From DATJLY01 sp963729295 (GTDB lineage: Bacteria > Pseudomonadota > Alphaproteobacteria > ATCC43930 > CGMCC-115725), in the NCBI GenBank assembly GCA_963729295.1, contig CAVSNJ010000004.1:248001-312000 (forward strand): a stretch of 64,000 bases of DNA, in the 5' to 3' direction. The translations under genes and the position numbers were made by a program. The number at the start of each line of letters is the position of its first letter. Positions within the stretch are counted from its first letter, which is position 1. Under the pieces are notes generated by a model that saw only the letters and a list, made by a program, of their open reading frames with translations, ran no database searches and was not told where the DNA came from. This document shows, one piece after another, positions 17,662 through 25,613 of the stretch.

Positions 17662-18426
17662 GTGAGCACGCTCAGCGGTAAGAAGGGACTCATCATCGGC
17701 ATCGCCAATGAGCACAGTCTTGCCCATGGCTGCGCTCGCCACTTCCGCGCCGCGGGCGCCGACTTGGCGATCACCTATCTCAACACGAAGGCGGAGCTCT
17801 TTGTTCGTCCGCTGGCGGCAGCACTGCAGAGCGAGATCTTCATGCCGTGCGATGTCACGGTGCCAGGCCAACTCGAAGCCGTTTACGAACGCATCGCAAA
17901 GGATTGGGGCCACATCGATTTCGTGCAGCACTCTATAGCCTATGCTCGCAAGGAAGATCTGCACGGGCGCATCACCGACTGCTCCTCCGAGGGATTCGCC
18001 GTCGCCATGCAGGTCTCGGTGCAATCGTTCCTGCAGATGGCCAAGCTTAGCGAACCGCTGATGACGGCGGGCGGTTGCTTGCTGGCGATGAGCTATTACG
18101 GCGCCGAAAAAGCTATCGCGCATTACAACGTCATGGGGCCGGTGAAGGCCGCGCTGGAAGCCGCGGTTCGCTACATGGCCCTCGAGCTCGGGCTGGCGGG
18201 GATTCGCGTCAACGCACTCTCGCCCGGTCCGGTAAAAACCCGCGCGGCGTCCGGAATCGAGCATTTCGACGAGCTGTTGGAGCGCGCAGTCCGCGATGCT
18301 CCCGAACACCGCTTGGTGACGCCAGATGATGTCGGTGCTTACGCCGCGTTCCTGGTCAGCGACGCCGCCAAGGCGATCACCGGAAACATCGCTTATGTCG
18401 ATGCCGGCTATCACGTCATCGGTTGA
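17662..18426 (+). CDS. fabI: Enoyl-[acyl-carrier-protein] reductase, FabI type
   Basis: A 254-residue SDR-fold reductase that would reduce trans-2-enoyl-ACP (or CoA) with NAD(P)H in the last step of fatty-acid elongation. Visible marks: GLIIGIANEHSLAHG nucleotide-binding start, the CDV segment at 63-65, and the FabI catalytic set Y146, Y155 and K162 in SYYGAEKAIAHYNVMGPVK. GTG 17662 is chosen because GAGGAG lies 6 bases before it; an open frame runs further upstream into the DUF3141 gene but has no support. Being embedded in a DUF3141-pta-ackA cluster rather than a fatty-acid operon suggests an accessory FabI paralogue, perhaps acting in lipid remodelling or disposal of reductant under oxygen limitation. 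Confidence 0.88.
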   Translation: MSTLSGKKGLIIGIANEHSLAHGCARHFRAAGADLAITYLNTKAELFVRPLAAALQSEIFMPCDVTVPGQLEAVYERIAKDWGHIDFVQHSIAYARKEDLHGRITDCSSEGFAVAMQVSVQSFLQMAKLSEPLMTAGGCLLAMSYYGAEKAIAHYNVMGPVKAALEAAVRYMALELGLAGIRVNALSPGPVKTRAASGIEHFDELLERAVRDAPEHRLVTPDDVGAYAAFLVSDAAKAITGNIAYVDAGYHVIG

Positions 18427-18440
18427 AGCAGGAGGCGGCC

Positions 18441-18680
18441 GTGAACCCATTGCATTGGACGCGCGAACATCGAATTGCCGGGGTCGTCGTTTGCATGGTT
18501 GGCGCAGTTTTAGGCGCGCTCCTGGGATTCATTCATTCGCCGTATTTCGCCTTGTTGCAACCATCGCACTTCGTGGAGTGGGTATCGCTTCCCCAAGCAT
18601 ATTGGCCTTGGCCCCTGCTGGGATTTTTCATCTCGGGGCTGATTTTCTATTCCGCACAGCTTCTGAGGAAATCAAATTAG
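18441..18680 (+). CDS. Small two-helix membrane protein
   Basis: A 79-residue protein starting at GTG 18441, with AGGAGG at 18430-18435 in good position. Two hydrophobic segments are visible: about residues 14-36 (IAGVVVCMVGAVLGALLGFI) and about 55-72 (WPWPLLGFFISGLIFY). The N-terminus NPLHWTREH is polar. No family is recognised. It lies between the fabI-like gene and the MaoC-pta gene with short gaps (14 and 36 bases), so it is most likely co-transcribed; a role as a small membrane anchor or regulator is speculation. Confidence 0.65.
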   Translation: MNPLHWTREHRIAGVVVCMVGAVLGALLGFIHSPYFALLQPSHFVEWVSLPQAYWPWPLLGFFISGLIFYSAQLLRKSN

Positions 18681-18716
18681 CCCGCGCACAGCACCGGTAT
18701 TGCCGGAGACAGCACC

Positions 18717-20078
18717 ATGCCGTCGGTTCAGAACAAGACGTTCGATGAGATAAAAGTCGGCGATTCCGCATCGGTGCGGCGCACCCTGCAGGCGCGCGAT
18801 GTGCGTGCCTGGGCCGCCGCCTTCGGCGATGTCAGCCCGCTCGCCGAGGCAGGCGACATGCACGGCACGGCCGGGATCATCACTGCGATTCTGACCTCGC
18901 TGGTGGGGTCGGTCCTGCCCGGTCCCGGATCATCCATCCGCTCGGTCGCGGTACGAGTCCGGGCTCCTCTGCCGCTCGATGCCGTGCTGACGGCTCAAGT
19001 GGTGGTGCTGGAGAAGCGCGCGGATGAGAAGCTCGTGATGCTCGATGGGCAGTGCACGGATGCGGCGGGACAGCGGATTGCCACGGCAGCGCTGGAGGTC
19101 GTGGCGCCTACGACGGGGCAGCGGCACGAGGTGCCCGAACATCGGCTGGAGGGATTGCTGGAGCGCTGCCGCGGGCTGAAGCCGATGCTCACCGGCGTGG
19201 TGTACCCGTGCAGCGTCGAGGCGCTTGCCGGCGCCGTGGAAGCGGCCGAAGCCGGGCTGATCGTGCCGGTGCTGTTCGGGCCGGAGAAGGAACTGCGCCA
19301 GATTGCTACGGCTGCGAAGCTCGACATTTCCGGCTGTCGCATCGTAGCGGCCGAGGACACTGAGGACTCCGCACTGAAGGCAGCGATGGCCGCCGGCGCC
19401 GGCGAAGTACAGGCGCTGATGAAGGGCAGCCTGCACACCGACATATTACTGCACGCGGTCATGCAGAAAGAGGCGAAGCTGCGCACCGGACGCCTGCTGA
19501 GCCATTGCGCGATGATGTCGGTTCCGACCTACGCGCGCCGCGTCGTCATCACCGACGTCGCCCTGAACATCGCGCCCGACACCAACCAGAAGCGCGACAT
19601 CTGCCAGAACGCGATCGGCTTCGCACGCGCCCTCGGCATCGAGTTGCCGAAGGTGGCGGTGCTGGCCGCAGTGGAGACGGTAAACACAAAGATGCCGGCA
19701 ACGATCGACGGTGCGGTCTTGGCCAAGATGGCCGATCGGCGGCAGATCGTTGGCGGCATCGTCGACGGGCCGCTCGATCTCGACGCCGCGGTGGACGCGG
19801 ACGCGGCGAAGATCAAGCAAATCTCGTCGCCGGTGGCGGGCGCAGCGGACGTGCTGGTCGTGCCGAACATCGAGGCCGGCAACATGATCTACAAGAACCT
19901 TGCCTTCATGGCGGATGCCCAGACCGCGGGCCTGGTCGTCGGCGCGCGGGTGCCCGTGGTTCTGACGAGCCGCGCAGATAGCGCGGCCGCGCGCCGGTTC
20001 TCGGCCGCGGCTGCCGTGCTGTACGCCGACGCTCTCGCGCGCGATCCCGCCGGCATTCTGCCCGAGCCCGCCGAGTAA
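18717..20078 (+). CDS. Bifunctional MaoC-like hydratase / phosphate acetyltransferase
   Basis: A 453-residue fusion. Residues 1-~140 are a MaoC/hot-dog domain (FDEIKVGDSASVRRTLQARD, then a core ending IRSVAVRVRAPLPLDAV), the (R)-specific enoyl-CoA hydratase type. Residues ~160-450 are a phosphate acetyl/butyryltransferase domain (CSVEALAGAVEAAEAG, LMKGSLHTDILLHAV, GRLLSHCAMMSVP, DVALNIAPD, VVPNIEAGNMIYKNL), which interconverts acyl-CoA and acyl phosphate. It is the partner of the acetate kinase gene that begins 6 bases later: acetyl-CoA to acetyl phosphate to acetate with ATP made. This links acyl-CoA turnover to substrate-level ATP synthesis. ATG 18717 has GGAGA upstream. Confidence 0.88.
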   Translation: MPSVQNKTFDEIKVGDSASVRRTLQARDVRAWAAAFGDVSPLAEAGDMHGTAGIITAILTSLVGSVLPGPGSSIRSVAVRVRAPLPLDAVLTAQVVVLEKRADEKLVMLDGQCTDAAGQRIATAALEVVAPTTGQRHEVPEHRLEGLLERCRGLKPMLTGVVYPCSVEALAGAVEAAEAGLIVPVLFGPEKELRQIATAAKLDISGCRIVAAEDTEDSALKAAMAAGAGEVQALMKGSLHTDILLHAVMQKEAKLRTGRLLSHCAMMSVPTYARRVVITDVALNIAPDTNQKRDICQNAIGFARALGIELPKVAVLAAVETVNTKMPATIDGAVLAKMADRRQIVGGIVDGPLDLDAAVDADAAKIKQISSPVAGAADVLVVPNIEAGNMIYKNLAFMADAQTAGLVVGARVPVVLTSRADSAAARRFSAAAAVLYADALARDPAGILPEPAE

Positions 20079-20084
20079 CCCGTC

Positions 20085-21293
20085 ATGACCGACGCCATCA
20101 TCGTTATCAACGCGGGCTCAACCAGCCTGAAGTTCGGCGCCTATGCCGTGGACGCCGCCGGTTCGCTGCCCCTGCTCTGTCGTGGCGAGATCGACGGCAT
20201 GGAGGACGGCCCGCATTTTGTCTCCAGGAACCCAGCCGGCAAATCGCTGGGCGCGCACGAATGGGGCAAGGGCCACGCGATCGATCACGAGACCGCACTG
20301 CACTTCGTCATCACCTGGCTACAAGCCAATGTCGCCGGCATGAAGGTGGTGGCGGCGGGCCACCGCGTGGTGCTCGGCGGCACCCGCTTCGAGGCGCCGG
20401 TGCGGATCGCAGGCGACGTGCTGGACTACCTCGAGTCGCTGGCGGCGATGGAGCCGTCGCACCAGACCTTCAACGTGCGCGGCGCACGGGCGCTCGCCGC
20501 GGAGTTCCCGGGCCTGCCGCAGGTCGCCTGCTTCGACAGCTCGTTCCATCGAACGATGCCGGAGGTGGCGCAGACCTATGCACTCCCGAAGGACGTGCGC
20601 GACGCCGGTGTGCGCCATTGGGGCTATCACGGCATCTCCTACGACTACATCAGCCGGCAGGTGCCGAAGTTCGCACCCGAGGCGCGGCGCGTGATCGTCG
20701 CGCATCTCGGCGGCGGCGCCAGCATGTGCGCCATGCTAGACGGGCGCAGCGTCGAGACCACGATGGGCTTTGCCGGCATGTCCGGCCTGCCGATGGCAAC
20801 GCGCTCGGGCGACGTCCCGGCGGACGTGCTGTTCTACCTCTTGCGCCGCAAGTTGTTCGACGACGCGTCGTTGGAGAAGATGCTGTACGCGCGCGCCGGG
20901 CTGCTCGGTCTGTCCGGCAGCAGCGACGACATGCGGGTATTGCAGGAGAGCAAGGATCCGCTGGCGATCGCGGCGGTGGAGTATTTCGTGTACGCGATGA
21001 TGAAATACGTGGGCGCCTATGTCGCCGTGCTCGGCGGGCTGGACGCCTTCGTGTTCACTGCAGGCATCGGCGAGCACTCCGTCGCGGTGCGCGCGGCGCT
21101 GTGCCGCAAACTGGCTTGGCTCGGCGTGCAGCTGGACGATCAGGCGAACGATTCGAACGGACCGCGCATTACCACGCCGGACAGTGGCGTGTCCGTATGG
21201 GTCATTCCCACCAACGAGGAACTGATGATAGCACGGCATACGCTCGCGCTGATTAGCGGCGAAGCGAATGCCGGGGAGAAAAGAAGGGCCTGA
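20085..21293 (+). CDS. ackA: Acetate kinase
   Basis: A 402-residue ASKHA-fold kinase, the normal length. Marks: INAGSTSLKFGAY near the N-terminus (phosphate-binding), AAGHRVVLGG, PQVACFDSSFHRTMP, RHWGYHGISYDYI, HLGGGASMCAMLDGRSVETTM (adenosine site; the usual HLGNG is HLGGG here), SGDVPADVLFYL, and FTAGIGEHS. It converts acetyl phosphate and ADP to acetate and ATP. The gene starts 6 bases after the pta stop and is followed by the proton ATPase gene after 57 bases. It probably generates ATP when respiration is limited, or runs in reverse to activate acetate. Confidence 0.93.
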   Translation: MTDAIIVINAGSTSLKFGAYAVDAAGSLPLLCRGEIDGMEDGPHFVSRNPAGKSLGAHEWGKGHAIDHETALHFVITWLQANVAGMKVVAAGHRVVLGGTRFEAPVRIAGDVLDYLESLAAMEPSHQTFNVRGARALAAEFPGLPQVACFDSSFHRTMPEVAQTYALPKDVRDAGVRHWGYHGISYDYISRQVPKFAPEARRVIVAHLGGGASMCAMLDGRSVETTMGFAGMSGLPMATRSGDVPADVLFYLLRRKLFDDASLEKMLYARAGLLGLSGSSDDMRVLQESKDPLAIAAVEYFVYAMMKYVGAYVAVLGGLDAFVFTAGIGEHSVAVRAALCRKLAWLGVQLDDQANDSNGPRITTPDSGVSVWVIPTNEELMIARHTLALISGEANAGEKRRA

Positions 21294-21350
21294 CATCGCG
21301 TATCCGGCGCCTTGCCGACGCCAGGCGCAGCAGAGACAGAAAGATTAGTC

Positions 21351-24335
21351 ATGACGAAAACCGATGTCGATCAGTCCGAGGCCTCCAACTCCAAGCCGGA
21401 AGCCGACACTGAACGCAAGCCCGAACCCAAGGCCGAGCACAAGGCTGAAGCCAAAACCGTGGCCAAGCCGGGATTGAAGGTCGACGCGAAGGACGATCTG
21501 AAATCTCTGCCCCTCGCGGAGGTGGAGAAGAAATTAGGTTCGTCGCCGGACGGCCTCACGCAAGCCGAAGCGCAGAAACGGCTGACCCAATACGGGCCTA
21601 ACGAGATCGAGGAAAAGAAGACCAATGAGCTCCTGAAATTCCTCAGTTATTTTTGGGGTCCCATCCCGTGGATGATCGAAGCGGCGGTGATCCTGTCGGC
21701 TGTGGCGCGGCATTGGCCGGACTTCGGCATCATCCTCGTTCTCCTTCTCGCCAACGCTGTGGTGGGATTCTCGGAAGAACACCAGGCGGGCAACGCCATC
21801 GCCGCCTTGAAGGCCACGCTGGCGATCAAGGCCAGGGTGAAACGCGACGGGAAGTGGGTCACTCCAGCGGCGCGAGAGTTGGTTCCAGGCGACGTCATCC
21901 GCGTGCGCCTGGGCGACATCGTGCCGGCGGATGCGCGCTTGCTCGACGGGGACCCGGTTGAGGTGGATCAGTCCGCGCTGACGGGAGAGTCGCTGCCCGC
22001 TACGCGCAAATCCGGCGAGGCAATTTTTTCCGGCTCGATCATTCGTCAAGGCGAAATCGGCGCGCTCGTCTACGCCACCGGCGTGAACACCTATTTCGGC
22101 AAGACGGCGGAACTGGTGCAGGGGGCGCGCTCCGTCAGCCACTTTCAACGCGCCGTCCTCAAGATCGGCAATTACCTGATTATCCTGGCGGTAGTTATGG
22201 TAGCTGGGATTGTCGCCGTCGCGATCTACCGCGGCGACCCGATCCTTACCACGTTGCAGTTCGCCTTGGTGCTGACCGTAGCCGCGATTCCCGTGGCAAT
22301 GCCCACGGTCCTGTCAGTGACGATGGCGATCGGCGCGCGCCTGCTTGCAAAGAAAAAGGCGATCGTGACCCGGTTGGTGGCGATCGAGGAATTGGCTGGG
22401 GTGGACGTGCTGTGCGCCGACAAGACCGGCACGCTGACCCAGAACAAGCTGAGCTTGGGCGGTCCGTTCAGCGTGAACAAGATCCCCGCCGAGCAAGTGA
22501 TCCTCAATGCCGCGCTGGCATCGCGCGCAGACAATAACGACACCATCGATCTGGCCGTTCTCGGCGGCCTAAAAAACAATCAGGTCCTGAAGGGCTACAA
22601 GATAACCCATTTCCAGCCGTTCGATCCCGTGCATAAACGCACCGAGGCCGCCGTCACGGGCACGGACGGCAAGGCGTTCAAAGTAACGAAGGGCGCGCCG
22701 CAGGTGATCCTGGCGTTGTCGGCCAATGCCGACGACGTGAAGTCTGCCGTTGACAGGGCGGTCGACGATTTCGCGGCGCGCGGCTTTCGTTCGCTGGGCG
22801 TGGCGCGGGCCGAAGGCGAAGGCAAATGGGAGTTTCTCGGTGTGCTGCCGCTGTTCGATCCGCCGCGGGAGGATGCCAAGGCAACCATCGCGGCCGCGCA
22901 AAATATGGGCGTGAAGGTCAAGATGGTGACCGGCGATGCGCTCGCCATTGCGCGGGAAACCGCCAAGACACTGGGGATGGGCACAAACATCCTCGATGCC
23001 AGCACCCTTGGCGATGAAAAGCAGCAAGGAACGGCGGCGGTGACCAAGGCCATCGAGGCAGCCGACGGTTTTGCTCAGGTCTTCCCCGAACACAAGTTCC
23101 ACATTGTCGATGACCTGCAAAAGTCCGGCCACATCGTGGGCATGACCGGCGACGGGGTGAACGACGCGCCCGCGCTGAAGAAGGCCGATTGCGGCATCGC
23201 CGTTTCCGGCGCGACCGATGCGGCTCGCGCAGCGGCTGCCATCGTCCTCATGACGCCCGGCCTGTCGGTGATTATCGACGCAATCAAGGAGAGCCGAAAA
23301 ATCTTCCAGCGAATGAACAGCTATGCGATGTACCGCATTGCCGAAACGCTGCGCGTGCTGCTGTTCATGACGCTGGCGATCCTGGTCTTCAATTTTTATC
23401 CGTTGACGGCGGTGATGATCGTGATGCTGGCGTTGCTCAACGACGGCGCCATCTTGTCCATTGCTTACGACAACGTCCATTACAAGGACGAACCCGAAGC
23501 CTGGAACATGCGCCTCGTGCTGGGTGTCGCCACGACACTTGGCCTCGTCGGTCCCATCGCTGCGTTCGGTCTGTTTTTCCTTGGCGACCGCGTGTTTCAC
23601 CTCGACCACCCGCATCTCCAGTCGATGATGTATCTGATGCTGTCGGTGGCCGGACATCTGACGATATTCCAGACACGCACGAGGGGCCCGTGGTGGTCGA
23701 TACGTCCCGCGCGGATTTTATGGATGGCGGTGTTCGGCACGCAAATATGCGCGACCTTCATTGCGGTCTACGGTGTGCTTATGACGCCCCTTGGCTGGGG
23801 CTGGGCATTGTTCGTTTGGGGCTATGGCGTGGCGTGGTTCCTCGTGACCGACCCGGTGAAACTGCTCGCCTATCGGATTTTCGATCCCGTCAAGGCCGTG
23901 CATCATCCCGACGCCAAGGCCGCGCGCGGGCTCGAAGCCAAAGCTTCACCCAAACCCGAAGCCAAAGCTGAACCCAAACCTGAAGCCAAGGCCGATGGAG
24001 CTAGAGCCCAGCCCGATCCCGCGGCCAAAGGCGCGCCTCTGCCGGAAGCGAAGGCCCAGCCGAAACCGGACGCCAAGGCCGAGCCCAAATCCGACGCCGA
24101 GCCGGTGCCTCCAACTCCTACCAGCGCCGCGACACTTCTCAACACATCGCTCGGCGAGCTCCTCGTTGCCGGCCTCGTCAAAGACCCGGAGGATGCCGGG
24201 CGTATCATTGCTGCGGCGATCAAGCAGGCCGGGGCAAGTATTGCGGCCGCGAACGCGCCTGAAGCCAAGGTCGCACCGCTGCCTGAAGCTATTGCCAAGA
24301 CACCGTCCGAAGTGACGCCGGAAACCGCCAAGTGA
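21351..24335 (+). CDS. Plasma-membrane proton-efflux P-type ATPase (P3A) with Lys/Pro/Ala/Glu-rich tails
   Basis: A 994-residue P-type ATPase. Catalytic marks: LTGESLPAT actuator loop, phosphorylated D357 in DKTGTLTQN, and GMTGDGVNDAPALKKAD hinge motif. The first helices (FWGPIPWMIEAAVILSAVA) and the PVAMPTVLSVTMAIGA segment match proton-pumping P3A enzymes of fungi and plants rather than metal or K+ pumps. It would export H+ at the cost of ATP. Unusual: both ends carry low-complexity KPEAKAEPK-type repeats (about residues 10-45 and 845-920), and the C-terminus continues for about 70 residues with a helical segment (TLLNTSLGELLVAGLVKDPE). ATG 21351 is chosen; the upstream ATG at 21312 is less likely. 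Together with pta-ackA and PPK2 it suggests pH homeostasis when ATP is supplied without respiration. Confidence 0.9.
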   Translation: MTKTDVDQSEASNSKPEADTERKPEPKAEHKAEAKTVAKPGLKVDAKDDLKSLPLAEVEKKLGSSPDGLTQAEAQKRLTQYGPNEIEEKKTNELLKFLSYFWGPIPWMIEAAVILSAVARHWPDFGIILVLLLANAVVGFSEEHQAGNAIAALKATLAIKARVKRDGKWVTPAARELVPGDVIRVRLGDIVPADARLLDGDPVEVDQSALTGESLPATRKSGEAIFSGSIIRQGEIGALVYATGVNTYFGKTAELVQGARSVSHFQRAVLKIGNYLIILAVVMVAGIVAVAIYRGDPILTTLQFALVLTVAAIPVAMPTVLSVTMAIGARLLAKKKAIVTRLVAIEELAGVDVLCADKTGTLTQNKLSLGGPFSVNKIPAEQVILNAALASRADNNDTIDLAVLGGLKNNQVLKGYKITHFQPFDPVHKRTEAAVTGTDGKAFKVTKGAPQVILALSANADDVKSAVDRAVDDFAARGFRSLGVARAEGEGKWEFLGVLPLFDPPREDAKATIAAAQNMGVKVKMVTGDALAIARETAKTLGMGTNILDASTLGDEKQQGTAAVTKAIEAADGFAQVFPEHKFHIVDDLQKSGHIVGMTGDGVNDAPALKKADCGIAVSGATDAARAAAAIVLMTPGLSVIIDAIKESRKIFQRMNSYAMYRIAETLRVLLFMTLAILVFNFYPLTAVMIVMLALLNDGAILSIAYDNVHYKDEPEAWNMRLVLGVATTLGLVGPIAAFGLFFLGDRVFHLDHPHLQSMMYLMLSVAGHLTIFQTRTRGPWWSIRPARILWMAVFGTQICATFIAVYGVLMTPLGWGWALFVWGYGVAWFLVTDPVKLLAYRIFDPVKAVHHPDAKAARGLEAKASPKPEAKAEPKPEAKADGARAQPDPAAKGAPLPEAKAQPKPDAKAEPKSDAEPVPPTPTSAATLLNTSLGELLVAGLVKDPEDAGRIIAAAIKQAGASIAAANAPEAKVAPLPEAIAKTPSEVTPETAK

Positions 24336-24420
24336 GCCTGTAACCGATGGGAGCGACATCATCGCCGCGACCGTGAAACAACACGGAGCCGCGCGGCCCG
24401 TTTTCGCCGAAAGGATCGAA

Positions 24421-25290
24421 ATGAAAATCAATTCAAAGAACTTTCGTGTACGGGAAGGTCGCGAGATCGATCTCAAGAAATGGCCGACAACCGTGAAGCC
24501 GGCCTACAAGTCAAAAGAGCAATATCAAAAACTTCTCGGAGAGCACGTCGCGCAATTAAGCGCACTGCAGCAGCTTCACTACGCATCCGACCGATACGCA
24601 CTCCTGCTGATCTTTCAGGCGTTGGATGCGGCGGGAAAAGATGGCGCCATCAGGCACGTGATGTCTGGGGTCAATCCGCAAGGCTGCCAGGTCTTCAGCT
24701 TCAAACATCCCAGCCCTACCGAATTGCAACACGATTTTCTCTGGCGGACCACACGCGATTTGCCCGAACGCGGCCGGATCGGCATCTTCAACCGATCCTA
24801 CTACGAGGAGGTGCTGATCGCCCGCGTGCATCCTGAGATTCTCCGCGGCGAAGGGATCCCGGACGGGCCGCACGCCGACAAGATGGTCTGGCACGACCGG
24901 TACCGTTCCATCGTGGATTTGGAGAAGCACCTCTACGGCAATGGAACCCGCATCATCAAGTTCTACCTCCACCTCTCGAAGGACGAGCAGCGAAAGCGAT
25001 TTCTGGCCCGCATCGACGAGCCGGACAAGAACTGGAAATTCAGCCAAGCGGACATTGCGGAGAGAAAGTTCTGGAAGCACTACATGAAAGCCTTTGAGGA
25101 ATGCCTCAGCGCGACGAGCACAAGCGATGCCCCCTGGTATGTCGTCCCCGCCGACGACAAAGAGAACGCCCGCTTGATCGTTTCCCAAATAATCCTCGAT
25201 ACGTTCGAAGGCTTCAAAATGGCTTACCCGAAAACGAGCGCAAAGCGTCGGCAGGAATTGCTGTCTATCCGCAAGCAGCTGGCGAATTGA
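24421..25290 (+). CDS. ppk2: Polyphosphate kinase 2 (PPK2) family phosphotransferase
   Basis: A 289-residue P-loop kinase that transfers phosphate between polyphosphate and nucleotides. Walker A lies at about residues 67-78 (ALDAAGKDGAIR), followed by VMSGVNPQGCQVFSFKHPSP, then FLWRTTRDLPERGRIGIFNR with SYYEEVLIARVHPE (lid/Walker B area), and a RIDEPDKNWKFSQADI segment. The pattern is that of single-domain PPK2 enzymes of the group that makes ATP from AMP or ADP; the exact class was not tested. ATG 24421 has AAGGA upstream and is preferred to the ATG at 24373. The neighbours (acetate kinase, H+-ATPase) suggest a role in ATP regeneration under energy stress. Confidence 0.9.
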   Translation: MKINSKNFRVREGREIDLKKWPTTVKPAYKSKEQYQKLLGEHVAQLSALQQLHYASDRYALLLIFQALDAAGKDGAIRHVMSGVNPQGCQVFSFKHPSPTELQHDFLWRTTRDLPERGRIGIFNRSYYEEVLIARVHPEILRGEGIPDGPHADKMVWHDRYRSIVDLEKHLYGNGTRIIKFYLHLSKDEQRKRFLARIDEPDKNWKFSQADIAERKFWKHYMKAFEECLSATSTSDAPWYVVPADDKENARLIVSQIILDTFEGFKMAYPKTSAKRRQELLSIRKQLAN

Positions 25291-25330
25291 AATATTGCAT
25301 GCGCCGGTGCAAGAGTTTCATCGGCAGGGA

Positions 25331-25498
25331 GAGGATGCGCACAGCAACCTCCTGATACCAACGGATGGGTCGGAATTCGCCGGGAAGGCTGTTTAGTACG
25401 GCATCGCCTTGGCCGAGCGGCTCGGAGCCAAAGACACCGTTCTGACGGTCTTGCCACCCTTTCATATGTTCACGACCGACACGTGGATGCTGAGATAA
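25331..25498 (+). pseudogene. Universal stress protein (UspA) remnant
   Basis: From about 25346 one frame reads NLLIPTDGSEFAGKAV, then TAG at 25394-25396, then YGIALAERLGAKDTVLTVLP and PPFHMFTTDTWMLR before a TAA at 25496-25498. This is the first ~50 residues of a UspA domain ('iLiPtDGSe..a.kA...al.lA..lgA.vt.l.V'), with no clear start, one internal stop and the C-terminal two thirds missing. The 323-base gap it occupies holds no other gene, but has a copy of the dispersed CTCGGAAACTAC element at 25580. Confidence 0.6.
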
Positions 25499-25579
25499 CG
25501 GTTCGGCGCAGCAAGCTTCGTAAGCATGCATTCCGGCTAGCCGGCCAATACGATTATCCGGCGGCGAACCTGGGAAGGT

Positions 25580-25603
25580 AGGCTCGGAAACTACTCAGTT
25601 TCC
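25580..25603 (+). repeat. Dispersed element, type B copy 1, with an inverted repeat
   Basis: Bases 25580-25598 read aggctcggaaactactcag, identical over 19 bases to the reverse strand of 28210-28228. Here the element also forms a dyad: GGAAACT (25586-25592) and AGTTTCC (25597-25603) with a 4-base spacer. It lies in the decayed gap between PPK2 and the b561-molybdoenzyme gene, 11 bases past the stop of the latter. Confidence 0.6.
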
Positions 25604-25613
25604 GGCGGCAATT

